A stretch of DNA of 64,000 nt from Escarpia spicata (Eukaryota; Annelida; Polychaeta; Sabellida; Siboglinidae), in assembly GCA_963995525.1 (NCBI GenBank), contig OZ023210.1, positions 62,189,093 through 62,253,092 on the forward strand, in the 5' to 3' direction. This document shows, piece by piece, positions 36,794 to 48,925 of the stretch (position 1 is its first letter; each line of letters starts with the position of its first letter). A program made the translations under genes and the position numbers. Under the pieces are notes generated by a model. It made no database searches and had not been told where the DNA came from. It saw only the letters and a list, made by a program, of their open reading frames with translations.

Positions 36794-38188
36794 TTATTCT
36801 TTGACCTTGTCGCGAAGTGCCACTGGTATGTTGCGTGGCGGATATACGACAGGATTTGCATCAGGGTGTAACGTGAGCGAGTGTTCCCCAGGAAATTCAC
36901 CTATGCCCTCGAACAAGTCACTATATTCGGCGAGCAGTCGCACAACATCTTCATCGCGATCGGGTTTATACTCGACGTTATCATCATCATCGTTACCGGA
37001 TAGTTCATCACAGTTGCGTCGAAGGTCGGCATCAACGTCATTGCCAGACTTACCGTGTTCGACAGACAGTACAAGCTGTATGATTCGCATCTCGATGCAA
37101 GATGCCAGCCCCAAGATGGGAGGAGCTCGCGCGTCGACCACCTGGAACTGCAGTGCATAGCTTTTGTTTTTGTGCGAACAACGAAGCTCACATGTACCCA
37201 AGTTCTTGAGGGCATGGCCACCGTAACCTTGAAGTGTTACTTTGCTGCTTTGTAGCTTGTTGCACTTATGTTTGGCTCGGAGCTTGTCATACACGGACTT
37301 AGGTAGAATGTTCACCTGTGCCCCCGTGTCTATTTTGAGCTTTAGTTTTGTGTTGTTGCACGTGACTGTGACATATGCCTGATCTTTATTGTATGGGTGA
37401 GAGTCAACATTATTAACACAGAACTCATCATTTACGTCACTGTCGCCGTCTTCAATGTCAGGCTGATCAACGCTGTTGACGTTCTTCTGGCGGCACACGG
37501 CGGCGAAGTGGTTTCGCCGTTTGCATTTGTTGCAGGTGCGGCCTCGAGCAGGGCAGTCGTCCATATTCGTGTGCTGACTGTATCCGCAGTATCCGCACGT
37601 CTTCTTCGTCTGACTGCTTTGTGTAGGTCGAGTGAAGCTCATGGCGTTTCTGTTAGCTTTAACACGGCGTGTTTGTTTTGATTTGGCCATCTGGACATCT
37701 GTTGGTTCACTGATCATGTTGTTTAGTTGTTGTTGCGCGCTTTCAAGTGCGCGCGCGATGTCGATGGTGTTTATTAAACTCAGTTCTCCGCCGACGTTTA
37801 TAAACTGTTCACGTACCTTCCGCGCGTTCGTGCCATATACAAGCCTGTCCCGGATCATTTCGTCAATGATGTTGGCTGGGAAACCGCAATCACGTGCGAG
37901 TATTTTTACATCCATGATGGAACTCTCAACAGGTTCGCCAACCCCTTGCATGCGGTTGTAGAATTTATATCGGCTGAATAGGACGTTACTCTTCGGTGTT
38001 ACGTACGCGCGAAATTTGGCACACACTGTGTCCAAATTATGTCTTTGTCCGTCGTTCGGGTCAGTTTCTGATGTGACGTTATCGAATTGGAATGTGGAGT
38101 GGATGTCGCGGCCCTTCTCTCCCACCCACGACAACAGATAACTAACTTGTTGCACCTCTGTTTTGTCGTGTAACGGCCCAGCGAACAT
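36794..38188 (-). pseudogene. Gypsy gag with zinc knuckles and aspartic protease
   Basis: 464 open codons. Two CCHC-like knuckles follow each other (CGYCGYSQH... and CNKCKRRNHFAAVC), then an aspartic protease with KIDTGAQVNILP. Sequence upstream on the minus strand continues the gag N-terminus to a Met near 38281, but an in-frame TGA lies between, so the annotated start at 38188 is probably not the original one. Confidence 0.88.
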
Positions 38189-38352
38189 TAGCCGTGCGTG
38201 TTTTTCGAATTTTGTCCATGTTTCTGACAGCGCCGGCGAGTCTCAGTCCAGCGTCGGATACAACGCGCTATTTTGGTCCATGATGTTCTTCTACGGCGAC
38301 ACGACACGTTGCTGCGTGTCTCTGGACGTGTGTTCCTTATTTTCTGACACCA

Positions 38353-38503
38353 TGAAATGATATAGATAATGGTATCAGATGTCATACTTTTATTGTGTAT
38401 AACCGTACACTAAGAACATGGCCGTGCACGCGCATCCGCCAACTAAACATGTGCGACCCGTAAGGTTAATGGTGGTACGAGATGCGTGTGATCTATCATT
38501 ACA
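38353..38503 (-). repeat. Gypsy 5' LTR
   Basis: 151 bases, same ends as the 3' LTR. The bases next to it on the inner side read as a TGGTGTCAGAAA primer-binding site on the minus strand. Confidence 0.93.
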
Positions 38504-39770
38504 GTATATGTTCACATGGTGTTGTTTTGTTCCAAACTGTAATAATTATTCTCGTACTTGTAGTTCTTTTTGGTTTTCAAAACGATAAAGGTGAAATGCA
38601 TATATGGATGAAACAAATTATGTATTTTATGTATTCTATAATGACAAAAATAATATTTTATTGCAAGCTATTTCATCGTATTGACAATGTCGATCGCAGT
38701 GCAACTTAGGTTTTGTTGTAGTACTATATGTGTTGTACATCACGCTATTTTCACAACAGAATGCGGAAAGAGATCCTGTCAACAATAATAAATTCATGTA
38801 CGAAATCGTCACTATCAAATGATTTGATTATATTGAAATATGGAATAAAATTTATTTCAGAATGATAATTTCGGGAGGGGTCATCATTTACCAGGGACGT
38901 GGTCTTGTAGAATCAGGGGAGGTCTCTGATTTCAGTGTTGAAAATGTGGGGTTAACTAATCTTAAGGGCACACAATGTACAAACAATAGTTGTAGTTGTG
39001 TTTCCATGTGCATATTTATTAGTCAAGCGTGGACAGGTCACATTTTCAAATGATTTCCAAAAGCTGTAAGTGGAATGCAACAATGGATACAATACACATT
39101 ATTTTCCAAATGTTCTTCGGGGTACAGTTCATGCAAGCATGAAGGAGAAGTCGTATAAAGTAACGGAAAGTTTGAAATTTTTCCAAATCCAAGACACCAA
39201 AAATACATGTTAAACAATAGCCAGTTTTCGTGGTAGTAAGACTGCATCACTGTTCGGTGTTCATAGACATTGGTGGAATTAATTATGATATGCAATAAAT
39301 ATGATCAATAATATTGTTGATAAAGTGTACAATGTGTGTTTAATAAAATAATCGATTTTGTAAATTTGCTTATATTTAAATGTGTTATTTGTCATTTTAT
39401 AAAGGCGTTGGAACATGGTGAATATTGGGAGGCTAATGCTCACCAAAACCTTCCAACTGCACCTCTTTTAAATTCAGTCCCTCCAACCCCCTCTCCCCGA
39501 TTCCGACGCCTATGTTTATATGATGTGAATGGTTATCTTATAACTATTATTGGAAAATGTTTTGAATAGAGTGTAGTTTTGGTTGAGTATTTGCACTTTT
39601 GGGTTTTGTTCTACATTCACTTTACAAAACAAACGTGAATCTTTTTACGCAAAAACATGTTACTTAAGTCGTTGTATGCATTGATACATAACTGTACACT
39701 ATGTCTAAGAAACATAATACAATGACGTGCTTTAAAATTATTACTGATCTAAGCAAACTGTTATAACATG
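38504..39770. other. AT-rich sequence between two transposons
   Basis: No gene recognised. Part may be the left, N-terminal part of the YqaJ-carrying element, but no domain is readable. Confidence 0.35.
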
Positions 39771-39775
39771 TATTT

Positions 39776-40737
39776 CCAGATTTATCTTGAAGAAGAGAGT
39801 TCAATTGCAACCACAGAATGTGAATGTGCTCGTGGAGCATATAAATGCAGCAGTCGAGGAATTATATCCCCCACCGAGACAATAGTACAATCCTTTGTAT
39901 AGACCGGTGACACAAGATGGTCGTCAGTGGTTAGAAAGCCAACTAAAGAGCTATGGACAGTTTACTGGCATCTACTGGCTTCTGTCATCAAAGCCATGGA
40001 AGGAGCATTTACCGGTTGACACCGTGGAAGACGTGATATTATCCAAAGACTTCATACAACATGAACTGAAAGGTGATCACCTTTTGGCGAAACTAAGAGT
40101 AACACCAGACCAGCAAGTTGCGATTTCGGTGGCTTCTATGGGACAACGTGATAGCCTAGCCTGGCAACTTCTACGCAAAGGTAGACTGACAGCTACTAAT
40201 TTTAACTGTGTCATAAAAGCGAAGAGGGTGTTACCTTCATTGATGAAGCGAGTACTCGAAGAGTACGACTTTTACCGGGTACATGCATTCCACTGGGGCG
40301 TCATCTATGAAGACGAAGGCGTGAAAGCCTTCACGTCGGTGACTGGTCTGGTAGTGATGCCAACTGGTTTGTGAGTTACGGACTAGGGGATTCTTGGAGC
40401 TTCACCGGATGGGCTTGTTAGAGATGACTGTTTGTTGGAAGTGAATTGCCCGTGTAGCAATTGGAACAACACAATGTGTTGTATGAGGCAGGTGAACATA
40501 AAGACTTCTGATAAGGATGAACTGATAGTACTAAACGAGCACCACCAGTATTACCATCAAGTCCAGGGACAGTTGTACGGGACGGGCAAGAAAGCGTGCT
40601 ACTTTGTTGTGTGGACAACAAAAGGCAATCATATTTTGAAGATCGAGAGATATTCATCGTGGGCAACTAACGTTGCCATCCTGGAGGTCTTATACAAGAA
40701 GCACATGGTTCCTCGTCTCATTGAAGAACGCAACTAA
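39776..40737 (+). pseudogene. SWIM/YqaJ-like nuclease of a DNA transposon
   Basis: At 39790-39880 a conceptual frame has TECECARGAYKCSS, like a decayed SWIM zinc finger (CxC...CxH). The frame 39895-40374 has a block with SLAWQLLRKGRLTATNF, as at the start of YqaJ-type recombinase/exonuclease domains. After a frameshift come LGASPDGLVRDD and LLEVNCPC, the acidic-Lys core seen in that family. After a second shift (40432-40737 region) come YYHQVQGQLYGTG, FVVWTTKGNH and HMVPRLIEE. It is broken by at least two frameshifts. Together with the opposing transposase it suggests an ISL2EU-type element. Confidence 0.68.
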
Positions 40738-40749
40738 GTAGTTGAGAAA

Positions 40750-41800
40750 TCCACCTTATTGGAAATCCATTGTTCCGCTAATTTCTTTGTGAGGAAGTGC
40801 TGCAGGTTGACTAGAGGGGCGCAGCGAAGATAGGGAGGTAAAAAGCCAAGTACTTTGAATTCCTTTAGTCTTGCAATAGCCGTTTTAACATGAATGCGAT
40901 GTTCTTCGTCATCTTTGTTTCACTCGCAATTAATTTGCCTTGGTTCAGGTAGGGGTGTATATTCACAAATACTCCTTCTGGAACAATGTCTTGAATGGGA
41001 AAATCTTTGTCAGCCAAGATCAGATCCCAGCCTCAGACATGTCCAACACATTGCTTTGCTGTACAATGGCCTTGTCAGCCACCGATCCGGGAAAGAGAGA
41101 GCTAACGTACATGATGAAGGCATTCGGCGCAACACCGAGAAGAAGTTTGAAAGAGTGCATTCCGCGGTAGACAGAGTATGCCATCTTCTGGCTGCTCATC
41201 AGGCCTGGCGCCGCTACGTCTATATCGGTACAGTCAATGGTCATCGAGTAGTTCCCGAACAAAGCGAATGATCCCGAAAGTGAAGTTTTATTCTGCTTCA
41301 GTTTCATGGGCGTCATCAAAATCTGGTCTTCGAGAGAGAGGGTGTCCACCTTCCAGCCAGCAAAGTACGAAATTGACGATTCAAATCACATCACATGTTG
41401 TATCAGGATGTTTATGATGGTCATGTCAGGAAGACCCGTTTCCATGCAGGCAACTTCATCATTCAGGTTGGTTTTGTAATGTACCTTTTCCTTGAGTAAT
41501 GGATCTTCTCCTTTAGCTTGTTGAGTTCTCTTGGTGTTTCCTCCAGCTTCACATGCAGAATGACATTTTCAGCGCTCGTTTTCTTGCAGGCGCTTGAAGA
41601 ACACGCACCTGTATTCTCTGTATTTCATTTGCAGAAGGGATGTTGGAAGATGCAACAGGGTCGGTTTTCTGCCTCTTAGCATATTTCAAGGACATAAATG
41701 GCCCCTCCAAGGGAAAGACCTTCTCAGCATTACGTTGAAACAGGTCGGGGCCGCCTTCTGTGCCATTTCTAAATGACAGCTGCATACTCTCTGAGATCTC
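40750..41800 (-). pseudogene. DDE transposase (DDE_Tnp_4 / ISL2EU-like)
   Basis: The minus-strand frame 41020-41349 has LSLEDQILMT, TIDCTDIDVAAP, an SVYRGMHSFKLLLGVAP block and a SLFPGSVADK block, as in DDE_Tnp_4 transposases. Further downstream on the minus strand, near 40850-40915, other frames give a RIHVKTAIARLKEFKVL-like segment, the usual C-terminal helix. The upstream frame 41549-41785 may be the N-terminal part. Convergent orientation with the YqaJ-like gene is the layout expected of ISL2EU-type elements. No terminal inverted repeats were identified. Confidence 0.68.
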
Positions 41801-42359
41801 TATCAGAACGCCTGTTAATGTAAAGAAAAATAAGACATTGTTATGTTACATGCAATAGTTAAATGTTAAATGAACAAAACGTTGTCATTGTTTTCTTCAT
41901 TGTTTCATTTCAGTTAATCAAACAGAATATCATATCAACAAGAGTTTTTTGTTGATGCAGGAACTTATGACGTAGACTTACTGGGCAAACCGGCACGGTC
42001 CATGGAATGTGGTAGCCGTGTGTTCAACAGTGTGTTCCTAATAAAATACTGAGTGATATTGTTTATTATAGTAACAAATGGTTAGTTTACATTAACTCTT
42101 TAGGTACATAAGCCAACCTCGAAATACCTTTTGTTTCCCGTTAATGCAGAGGGAGAGTAACATTTTCATTAATTAGAAAATATTATCTCTAAGGGAGCGT
42201 TCATGGATTATCAGAGGGTAGGCCGAAAGAACCAGGGAACACATCCTGATTAACAAACTACCCTAACCTCAAATTCGGTGCATATAACTATTACCCTCCA
42301 TCCAACTATCTACATTAAACATTTGAAAAACAAGGGAAACGGTTCAAAAAGAAACACTT

Positions 42360-43175
42360 ATCGAAAGACGCCAGAAGAAAGTGCCACATCAAAGATTACT
42401 GCTTAAACTAAAGGTCCATGGCATAGGAAATGGTATCATTAAATGGATAGAAAAAAGGCTGATTGACAGAAGACAACGGGTAGTTGTTGATGGGGAGGCT
42501 TCAAACTGGAAATCAGTTTTGAGTGGGGTATCACAGGGATCAGTACTGGGACCTATATTATTCTTAATATATATATAAACGATTTGGACGATGATATAAC
42601 AAGCAAGGTGTTGAAATTTGCGGATGATATAAAAGTGTTTAAAAAGATTAAAAGTGATGGAGATAGACAGTATTTACAAGATGATCTTGACAGGTTGACC
42701 AAATGGTCTGAAAAGTGGCAAATGATGTTCAATTTTGGGAAATGTAAATGCCTCCACACAGGACGTGGGAGCGAAGATATAGAATATACAATGGGTTGTA
42801 ATGTACTAAATACTACTGTAAAATAAAAAGACTTAGGTGTTAACCATTAGTGCTGATATGAAGGTTTCAGAGCAGTGCGGAATTGCAGCTTCAAAGGGAA
42901 ATCAAATTCTCGGATTAATTTGGCAAAATATAGCGTATAAGGAAAAAGAACTAATAATACCGCTGTACAAAACAATAGTTAGGCCTCATTGATAATATTG
43001 TGTACAAGCGTGGAGGCCATACCGCAAGAAGAACATAAATATGCTAGAAAGAAGGGCGGGTACATGTAGATAAAAGAGTTGGACTCTCGGTAAGCCAAAG
43101 GGCTTCCTAGTCCAACTGCCATCTAGAGTTAATTCTCTATGTGGCAATCTTGTTAAATATTGTTAAATCTTGTTA
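42360..43175 (+). pseudogene. CR1-like LINE, RT half and 3' end
   Basis: The frame 42381-42578 has HQRLLLKLKVHGIG and GVSQGSVLGPILF. The frame 42584-42826 has the catalytic FADDIKVF (F-ADD form) and a KWSEKWQMMFN segment. Pieces with KTIVRPH and MLERRAG follow. The 3' end is a TCTTGTTAAAT repeat at 43145-43180. Stops interrupt it. It is the same family as the minus-strand copies at 31.1 kb, 51.2 kb and 63.3 kb. Confidence 0.85.
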
Positions 43176-43567
43176 AATTATTTTTTTCATTCCAGAATGC
43201 ATAAAATACCTGATTTATTTCATCTATCTTTACTTCTCACTTTCCACTTTTGGGAAACAAAAAACTACAAGTGTGACTATCAGAGTAATGATTACAGTCC
43301 AGAACAAAACATAACACCATGTTGACAGATACGACGGGAGACGTTTGTTGGAACCAGCGCTGCAGCGTGACGTCACACTTCGGTGATTCAGTAAGCGTTT
43401 GCCCGCATCGTTTCTTGTTTAACAAAATATGCATAATTCCACTTCTGTGTTATAGGGTGGCTTCGGATCGTGTACATAATTTGTTTGCGAATATCTATTG
43501 CAGCTTCGTTGACGCATACCTCGAATAAGCATGCTTACTCAAATTAAAAAGAGTATTTTGTTTACAG

Positions 43568-43628
43568 TTTTATCACAACCTACAACGCCACCGACGCCTC
43601 CAGCGACGACGACGACACCATCTCTGTG
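43568..43628 (+). pseudogene. Gene C stalk exon 1, truncated by microsatellite
   Basis: After a TTTACAG acceptor, the phase-1 frame reads LSQPTTPPTPPATTTTP, a Thr/Pro stalk like gene D 57956-58240. At about 43630 the exon dissolves into (GT)n. The sequence before the acceptor resembles that before the second stalk exon at 47089. Confidence 0.7.
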
Positions 43629-43629
43629 T

Positions 43630-44172
<543 letters not shown>

Positions 44173-44194
44173 TGTAAGTGCTATTGTTTTTGGT

Positions 44195-44755
44195 GGGTGT
44201 AAACTTGTGTGCGAGTGCGCATGGATATGTTCGTTTAAATTAAATTTCGAACAGGAACACATCAACAATAGCTATATTATGTCAGATGTTAGGTAGATAT
44301 ACATGCTCATGTTTAGGAGGCATTCTTAAAAACTTGCTTCAACAAATTACGATGGTGTCTATCGTTTGTCGGATTACTGATATAAATTACACATCTTGCA
44401 TTCACGATAATAAGAGCTCTATTAAGTAATCAGTACAAATAACCCGTATACGCGAAATAACATTGCTACGTTCCTTTTATTTAGCTAAACTTACTGCTGA
44501 CAGTTTTTGTCTCAGGGCATATCGCTTGCAGCTAATATTATGCAAATAAGACACAGAGTAGACCGAGGAAGGAGGGGTGGACGTTTTCCTATAAACTAAC
44601 TCGAAACCAATCAACGGCACCTAGACCTTGTAGCAAATGAGGCAATATATCCTAAATGTTTATCAACTACAGGCAAGCGGTCTTTAAGTATATACTTTTT
44701 CTAAACGTATTTGTGTAACATGGTAATGTAATTGGTAATGTTTTTTTTACTTATT
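44195..44755 (+). other. Intron segment normally upstream of a CTLD exon, with the CTLD missing
   Basis: Shared blocks with 32130-32390 include GCTTCAACAAATTA, GATGGTGTCTAT and AATCAGTACAAATAA. The CTLD exon expected next is absent; a Penelope-like relic starts at about 44760. It implies a third, lost CTLD unit in gene C. Confidence 0.6.
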
Positions 44756-44759
44756 TCAC

Positions 44760-45765
44760 GGTCAGTTTACGGTATTTCCCTTGACGTTTAGACTGCTCTC
44801 TGCAATCTTCATCAGACGGCTTTTGCTAGATGACAACACCATGGACATTCTGCGCAAACAATTCATTCTGGTGAGTGTCCCCCGGCCGCAGCCTGGGTGG
44901 CTCTCTCGGTAAGATATGTGAGAACCGATAACAGCCCTCAACTCGATACATGCTGTCTTCGCTTTTTTATCCAGAGCGCTTCGATGTTTGTTCTCCAGTC
45001 TGACTCCCTGGCGACAAATTTGACTCCCTCCCAGTCTATTATGTGGTTCTGTTGTGTCATGTGATCTGTTATAGCTGATTTGGGCATTTTTCTTTCCGAT
45101 GATGTTATATTGCTTCGGGTGTAGGGTCTGCTTGCCGATGATTTCTTGGTGTGTTCTTTGTGTACTTTGAAGCAGGTTCAAGAGGTACGTTTCGTTTCTC
45201 CGATGTATATGACAGTACAGTTTTTACACGCTACGGAATACACCCATTTGCACATCTTTTGTGGTTCCATTTTTTTGTCTTACTGGTGACCTCTTGAAGG
45301 TGTTGTGAGGCTTCATCACTGTGTTGACCTTGTTTACGTTTTACCTTACAGAAGTACCACCATGCCTTTGCCCTTGTCTGTTTCCACTGTCTTTGTGGTG
45401 TTGCATTCCTTCTTTTGTTTCATCTTTCTCTGTACAGCTATTATGGTCCATTGTGGAAACCCGCATCTCATTACATGATGTGTAGTCTTTCGTGTTGTTT
45501 ATCTTCCCCCTCTGTCACAAGTGTTTCGCTCTTAGATGGTTGTCTTTTTTGTGGATTTTGTGTGTGCAGTACAGTCTCGGGATGGCTCAGCTGAAGGTTA
45601 GAGGTAGTAGTACCGTCAGCTTCCCTTCTCTATTCAATCTGGCGAGAGTGGCAATAAGTGTTTTCTTGTTGGACCCGACTTCAATTTGGAGTTTTCGTCG
45701 TATAGCATTTCATGTGCTTTCTTCAGATACATCTGACAGAATAACTAGTGTTGCAGCCTAGCTGT
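44760..45765 (-). pseudogene. Penelope-like element relic with GIY-YIG endonuclease
   Basis: Reading the minus strand from 45765: a PRLYCTHKIHKKD motif (about 45540-45590), a MKQKKECNTTKTVET segment, VNKVNTVMKPHNTF, a WVYSVACKNCTVIYIGETKR GIY-YIG core (about 45188-45250), then, after a frameshift, SAITDHMTQQNHIIDWEGV and FVARESDWRTN. This order is that of the C-terminal half of Penelope-like elements. The RT core between the first two motifs is deleted. All parts are broken by frameshifts. Confidence 0.8.
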
Positions 45766-47088
45766 AGTCGTCTGGTGAAGATTGCTGGTAGCAGTAAAAC
45801 ATCACACTAAGTGGTTAGCTAGTAGAACTACGCATAGGCGATAAGTTCTCAATACTGTTGCATGGGACGTAGAATATGCTGCTGTCCTGGGCGTGTGAAA
45901 ACTGAACTGAAGTCCTCACACGTATGAGTACTTTCCTGCTTCTCCCTCTTGATGTGGTGAATTTGTTTTTATTGTTCCTTAAGACAGCATGAAGGAAAAT
46001 GTTGGTAAATAAACTGAACACCTAATTATAGTCTGATGGCTTGCCAAGAACATCCGCTCATCTTCTAAATTGCATCCATGTTCGGCATATGTACATAGAA
46101 AGATAGAAAGACAGAAAGCACTTATTGTATTCTTTTATATCCATAATCGTAAAGGATTCTTGTCCTTTTGAAACTGCGGCATCATCGTCGATAACCTCCA
46201 ATTTGAGTACAAAAACGAGCAGTCAGAAACATATCACACACTTTAGCTTACCACAGTAGTTCTAAATAATGAGACACTGGTATATGTGTATATAGGAACA
46301 AAATGTATTTACATGGATGCAAGTTGCAAATCGTCTAAATTATAGTTGTAACGGATTCTCGTCCGTTTGAAATAGTGGCACTGCCTGTTGACATCCTCAC
46401 AACTCATAGTCGGACTCGGAGTACACGAAATTATCCAGACTTTTATTTATTACAAAAGCCCTAAATATTGTACGTACACTACACAACTTGCTATTCTCTT
46501 TTCCTCAGGTAAGTGCTACATATAGGTGAACATTCAATTATGCACAACTAAAGCGACTACTAATGTGTAGGTGTGTGCGTAGCCGTAGGATGGGTGCGTT
46601 GAGCAAGTGAATTCGTCGATTTATTTTATCAGTTATAAAATATCAGGAATGTCAACAGTGAATTATAGCACAACCATGCTCAATTATACGTGCATTTCGG
46701 CATATTTTGGAAAACGAAAAAAAATTCTCCCAACGTTTATTTCTAGAGTTTGAACAATTCGGTACGCTACACCAAGCGGTGCTGTCGCGTCTCGGCAAGT
46801 TACTGTAGTTCTCCTAGCTCGCCGCCGGAGGCCGCTGCTGCGCACCGGCGTCACTAAAAACAGCGAAGTGGTTCCTCTTGCCGTCTATTCTTTTTGATAA
46901 TATCAAGTTGGTGCCCATGCATCATCAGTAACCATATGCATTGCATCCGTACGCACAAACAAGCGTTCTAACGTGCCTTCGGATCGTGTATTTGATTTGT
47001 TTGCGAACATCTACTTTTCTTTTGTTGAACCAGGCATCGAATAACTATGCTTATTAAAATTAAAGCGTGTGTCTTGTTTTGTTTACAG
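45766..47088. other. Gene C intron before stalk exon 2
   Basis: Contains two related segments near 46140-46215 and 46345-46430 (AAGGATTCTTGTCC / ACGGATTCTCGTCC followed by GTTTGAAA.. GGCA), probably repeat copies. 46980-47080 matches 43455-43560, upstream of stalk exon 1. Confidence 0.45.
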
Positions 47089-48615
47089 TTCTATCACAAA
47101 CTACAACGACGACAACAACAACAACAAGAACATCCTTAAAACTCAACTCCACCTCCACGTCCGCCACCCCAACAACAACAAAAACAACAACAACAACTAC
47201 AATCAACGCCAAAACTGTTCCCATTACACACACACTCCCAACCATTCTTTTTACTAGTCCCACAGACCATCTGACAACTCCAACACCTACGTCCAGTTCG
47301 TCGATGACCACGGAACCGTCAGAACCTGAGTGGGTGGCAACGTCAGAAACCCCCGCAGAGCGGCCTATTTCCCACGGCACCCTGGCAGAATGGTCAAGTA
47401 GGAAAAAGGTCAAGTTTGTAAGAGACAATTAGCTTACCCATTGTGTAATAAACCAAAGGTAAATAAACTAATTAGATATCACCATTACAGCATTACAGTG
47501 TCTTATTCTGAAGCTCGTCCACAGTGGCTGGAGAGTTGTTCACCACTCAATTCACATTGTTTCTATCTTTCTCCGAAATGTACACAAACATATCGGGTAC
47601 ACGCAAAGCCAGGCGCACGCGGCCAACATTTTCTTCAAAAAAGTCAGCAATGGTTTTCATGGTGTCCGCTATGCGGTGACCAATAAAATAAATTTTCTGA
47701 GCTTGTAATAACAAAAACACTGTGTTGTAGGTGTTGGCCTTTACATGGCTGCAGGCTGTACTGTCGTCGTCCTTGCTGTGGTGGTGGCTCTCATGATTCT
47801 ACTTAAAAGGTACGTCCGCTAACTCAGTAGTTTTAGTTCAAATACCGAAGGAACCCGGTTAATTCATTAGTCAACCTACCTTTCTTTTGCCTATTGCTAC
47901 ACCGACAAATATAATGTCTTCATTCTTTTTTCAGCGTAACGTTCATTATCGTATTGTAAAGAAGGTATGTAAGCTCATCCTGAAACCTTTCACAAACAAA
48001 AGCTGTAAAATATATTTCTGCTGACTGAACTAAATATTAATAAATACACAACACACTTTCGGTAGTTGGTAAATGTTCACGTGTTGTGTTTGCAGACGAC
48101 ACACAACTAAATCCTCTCAGAACAGAGATACCGCCCTATCTTTTATTTCGCCCCCTCCTACCCACGGACAAGAGTTGAATCCACAAGGATCAGACGGCGT
48201 CGGCGAATACTGTTACGTAAACAAATCACGCAATGGCGAACCTGTTAGTTATGTGAACACGGCAAATACTGGCGGGGCTACTTACGTGAACACACAAGGG
48301 ATCGATGGAGCTGATTATGTGAACACTGCTAGCTGTGGCGGGCCTAGTTACCTGAACCCCGGTGAAACAAACACGAACGTCATCAATGATCCTTCGCAGT
48401 ACGAGAATGTGACCGTCTCTCCTGTGCAATCGCATCCCAGTGATGGTGAATCTCTCCAGCAAACGAAGGCGAATTATGAAATAATGACTTCACTGACGAC
48501 ACATTACGAAAATATCGAACCAATAGGTGTCGTATCAGGCGACTACGAATCGCTGAGAAATGCGACGGATGACGACAAACATGTATACGAAGCAGCCAGC
48601 AATCACGTCATATGA
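47089..48615 (+). CDS. Gene C: stalk, transmembrane and tyrosine-rich tail exons (intact 3' part)
   Basis: Exons 47089-47397 (stalk), 47731-47809 (transmembrane) and 48096-48615 (tail) join in phases 1 and 2 and give 302 whole codons. The stalk is dominated by Thr with Ser and Pro. The transmembrane helix is Val/Leu/Ala-rich and ends LLKR. The tail has YVNK, three YVNT and YLNP, mostly 11-12 residues apart, then SQYENV (ITIM and Y-x-N), YEIM (PI3K type), THYENI (ITSM and Y-x-N), YESL and YEAA. The lectin and signal-peptide parts of this gene are ruined, so a normal receptor is unlikely, yet these exons have no disabling change. They may serve another transcript or have lost function recently. 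Confidence 0.75.
47935..47964 (+). other. Candidate 30-nt stop-bearing cassette exon, gene C
   Basis: A pyrimidine-rich acceptor (CTTTTTTCAG) is followed by 30 nt and a good donor (AAG then GTATGT). After the transmembrane exon the frame reads SVTFIIVL and then stops, giving a tailless receptor. The length is a multiple of three. The same exon lies at 60877 in gene D, with the stop and hydrophobic end conserved. Confidence 0.45.
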
Positions 48616-48654
48616 GTTGAAGTCATGTAAACGGACAGTGGAGAATTGTGCGAC

Positions 48655-48925
48655 GACCGTCTTCCGTCGTGTGCGGCGCGATGGTCCGGAGTTAGAGGGC
48701 CTGACTCCCAATCGAGAGTTCGAATCCACCTGTTGACCTTTTGAAACTTGGGCAATTTCATTCACTCCACATTGCCTGTGTCTTTCGGGTGAGACATTAC
48801 ATCCCGTTGGTTCCTTCTCAACATTGTGTCTCTGCCAGTGGAAGAAAAATATTCCATACAAGGGATAAATGTGTAACCTGTAGTGAACTCACTAACTATA
48901 GAATAAGACACTCTCAAATAAACCC
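48655..48925 (+). mobile_element. tRNA-derived SINE in the gene C 3' flank
   Basis: A tRNA-like head has an A-box-like TGGTCCGGAGTTAGAGG and a B-box GAGTTCGAATCC. It is followed by a central block GAAACTTGGGCAATTTCATTCACTCC that is also in the SINE at 63488. AATAAA at 48917-48922 near its end could serve as the poly(A) signal of the gene. The duplicate copy is at 61608-61880. Confidence 0.7.

Larger units (their letters stand above)
34069..38503 (-). mobile_element. Ty3/gypsy LTR retrotransposon, near complete, decayed
   Basis: Complete outline on the minus strand. The LTRs are 38353-38503 (5') and 34069-34220 (3'), about 151 bp, TG...CA bounded and nearly identical. A purine tract (AAGGGGGG) adjoins the 3' LTR. 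A TGGTGTCAGAAA primer-binding-type sequence adjoins the 5' LTR. Flanks are GTATC and GTATA, a probable 4-5-bp target duplication with one change. Internal order is gag, protease, reverse transcriptase, RNase H, integrase. Stops and frameshifts break gag and pol, so it looks inactive. It is inserted antisense within gene C. Confidence 0.93.

Noticed and set aside
48655..48730. Functional tRNA gene
   Set aside because: A/B boxes are present but no clean cloverleaf forms by eye; it continues into a SINE body and is duplicated with it.
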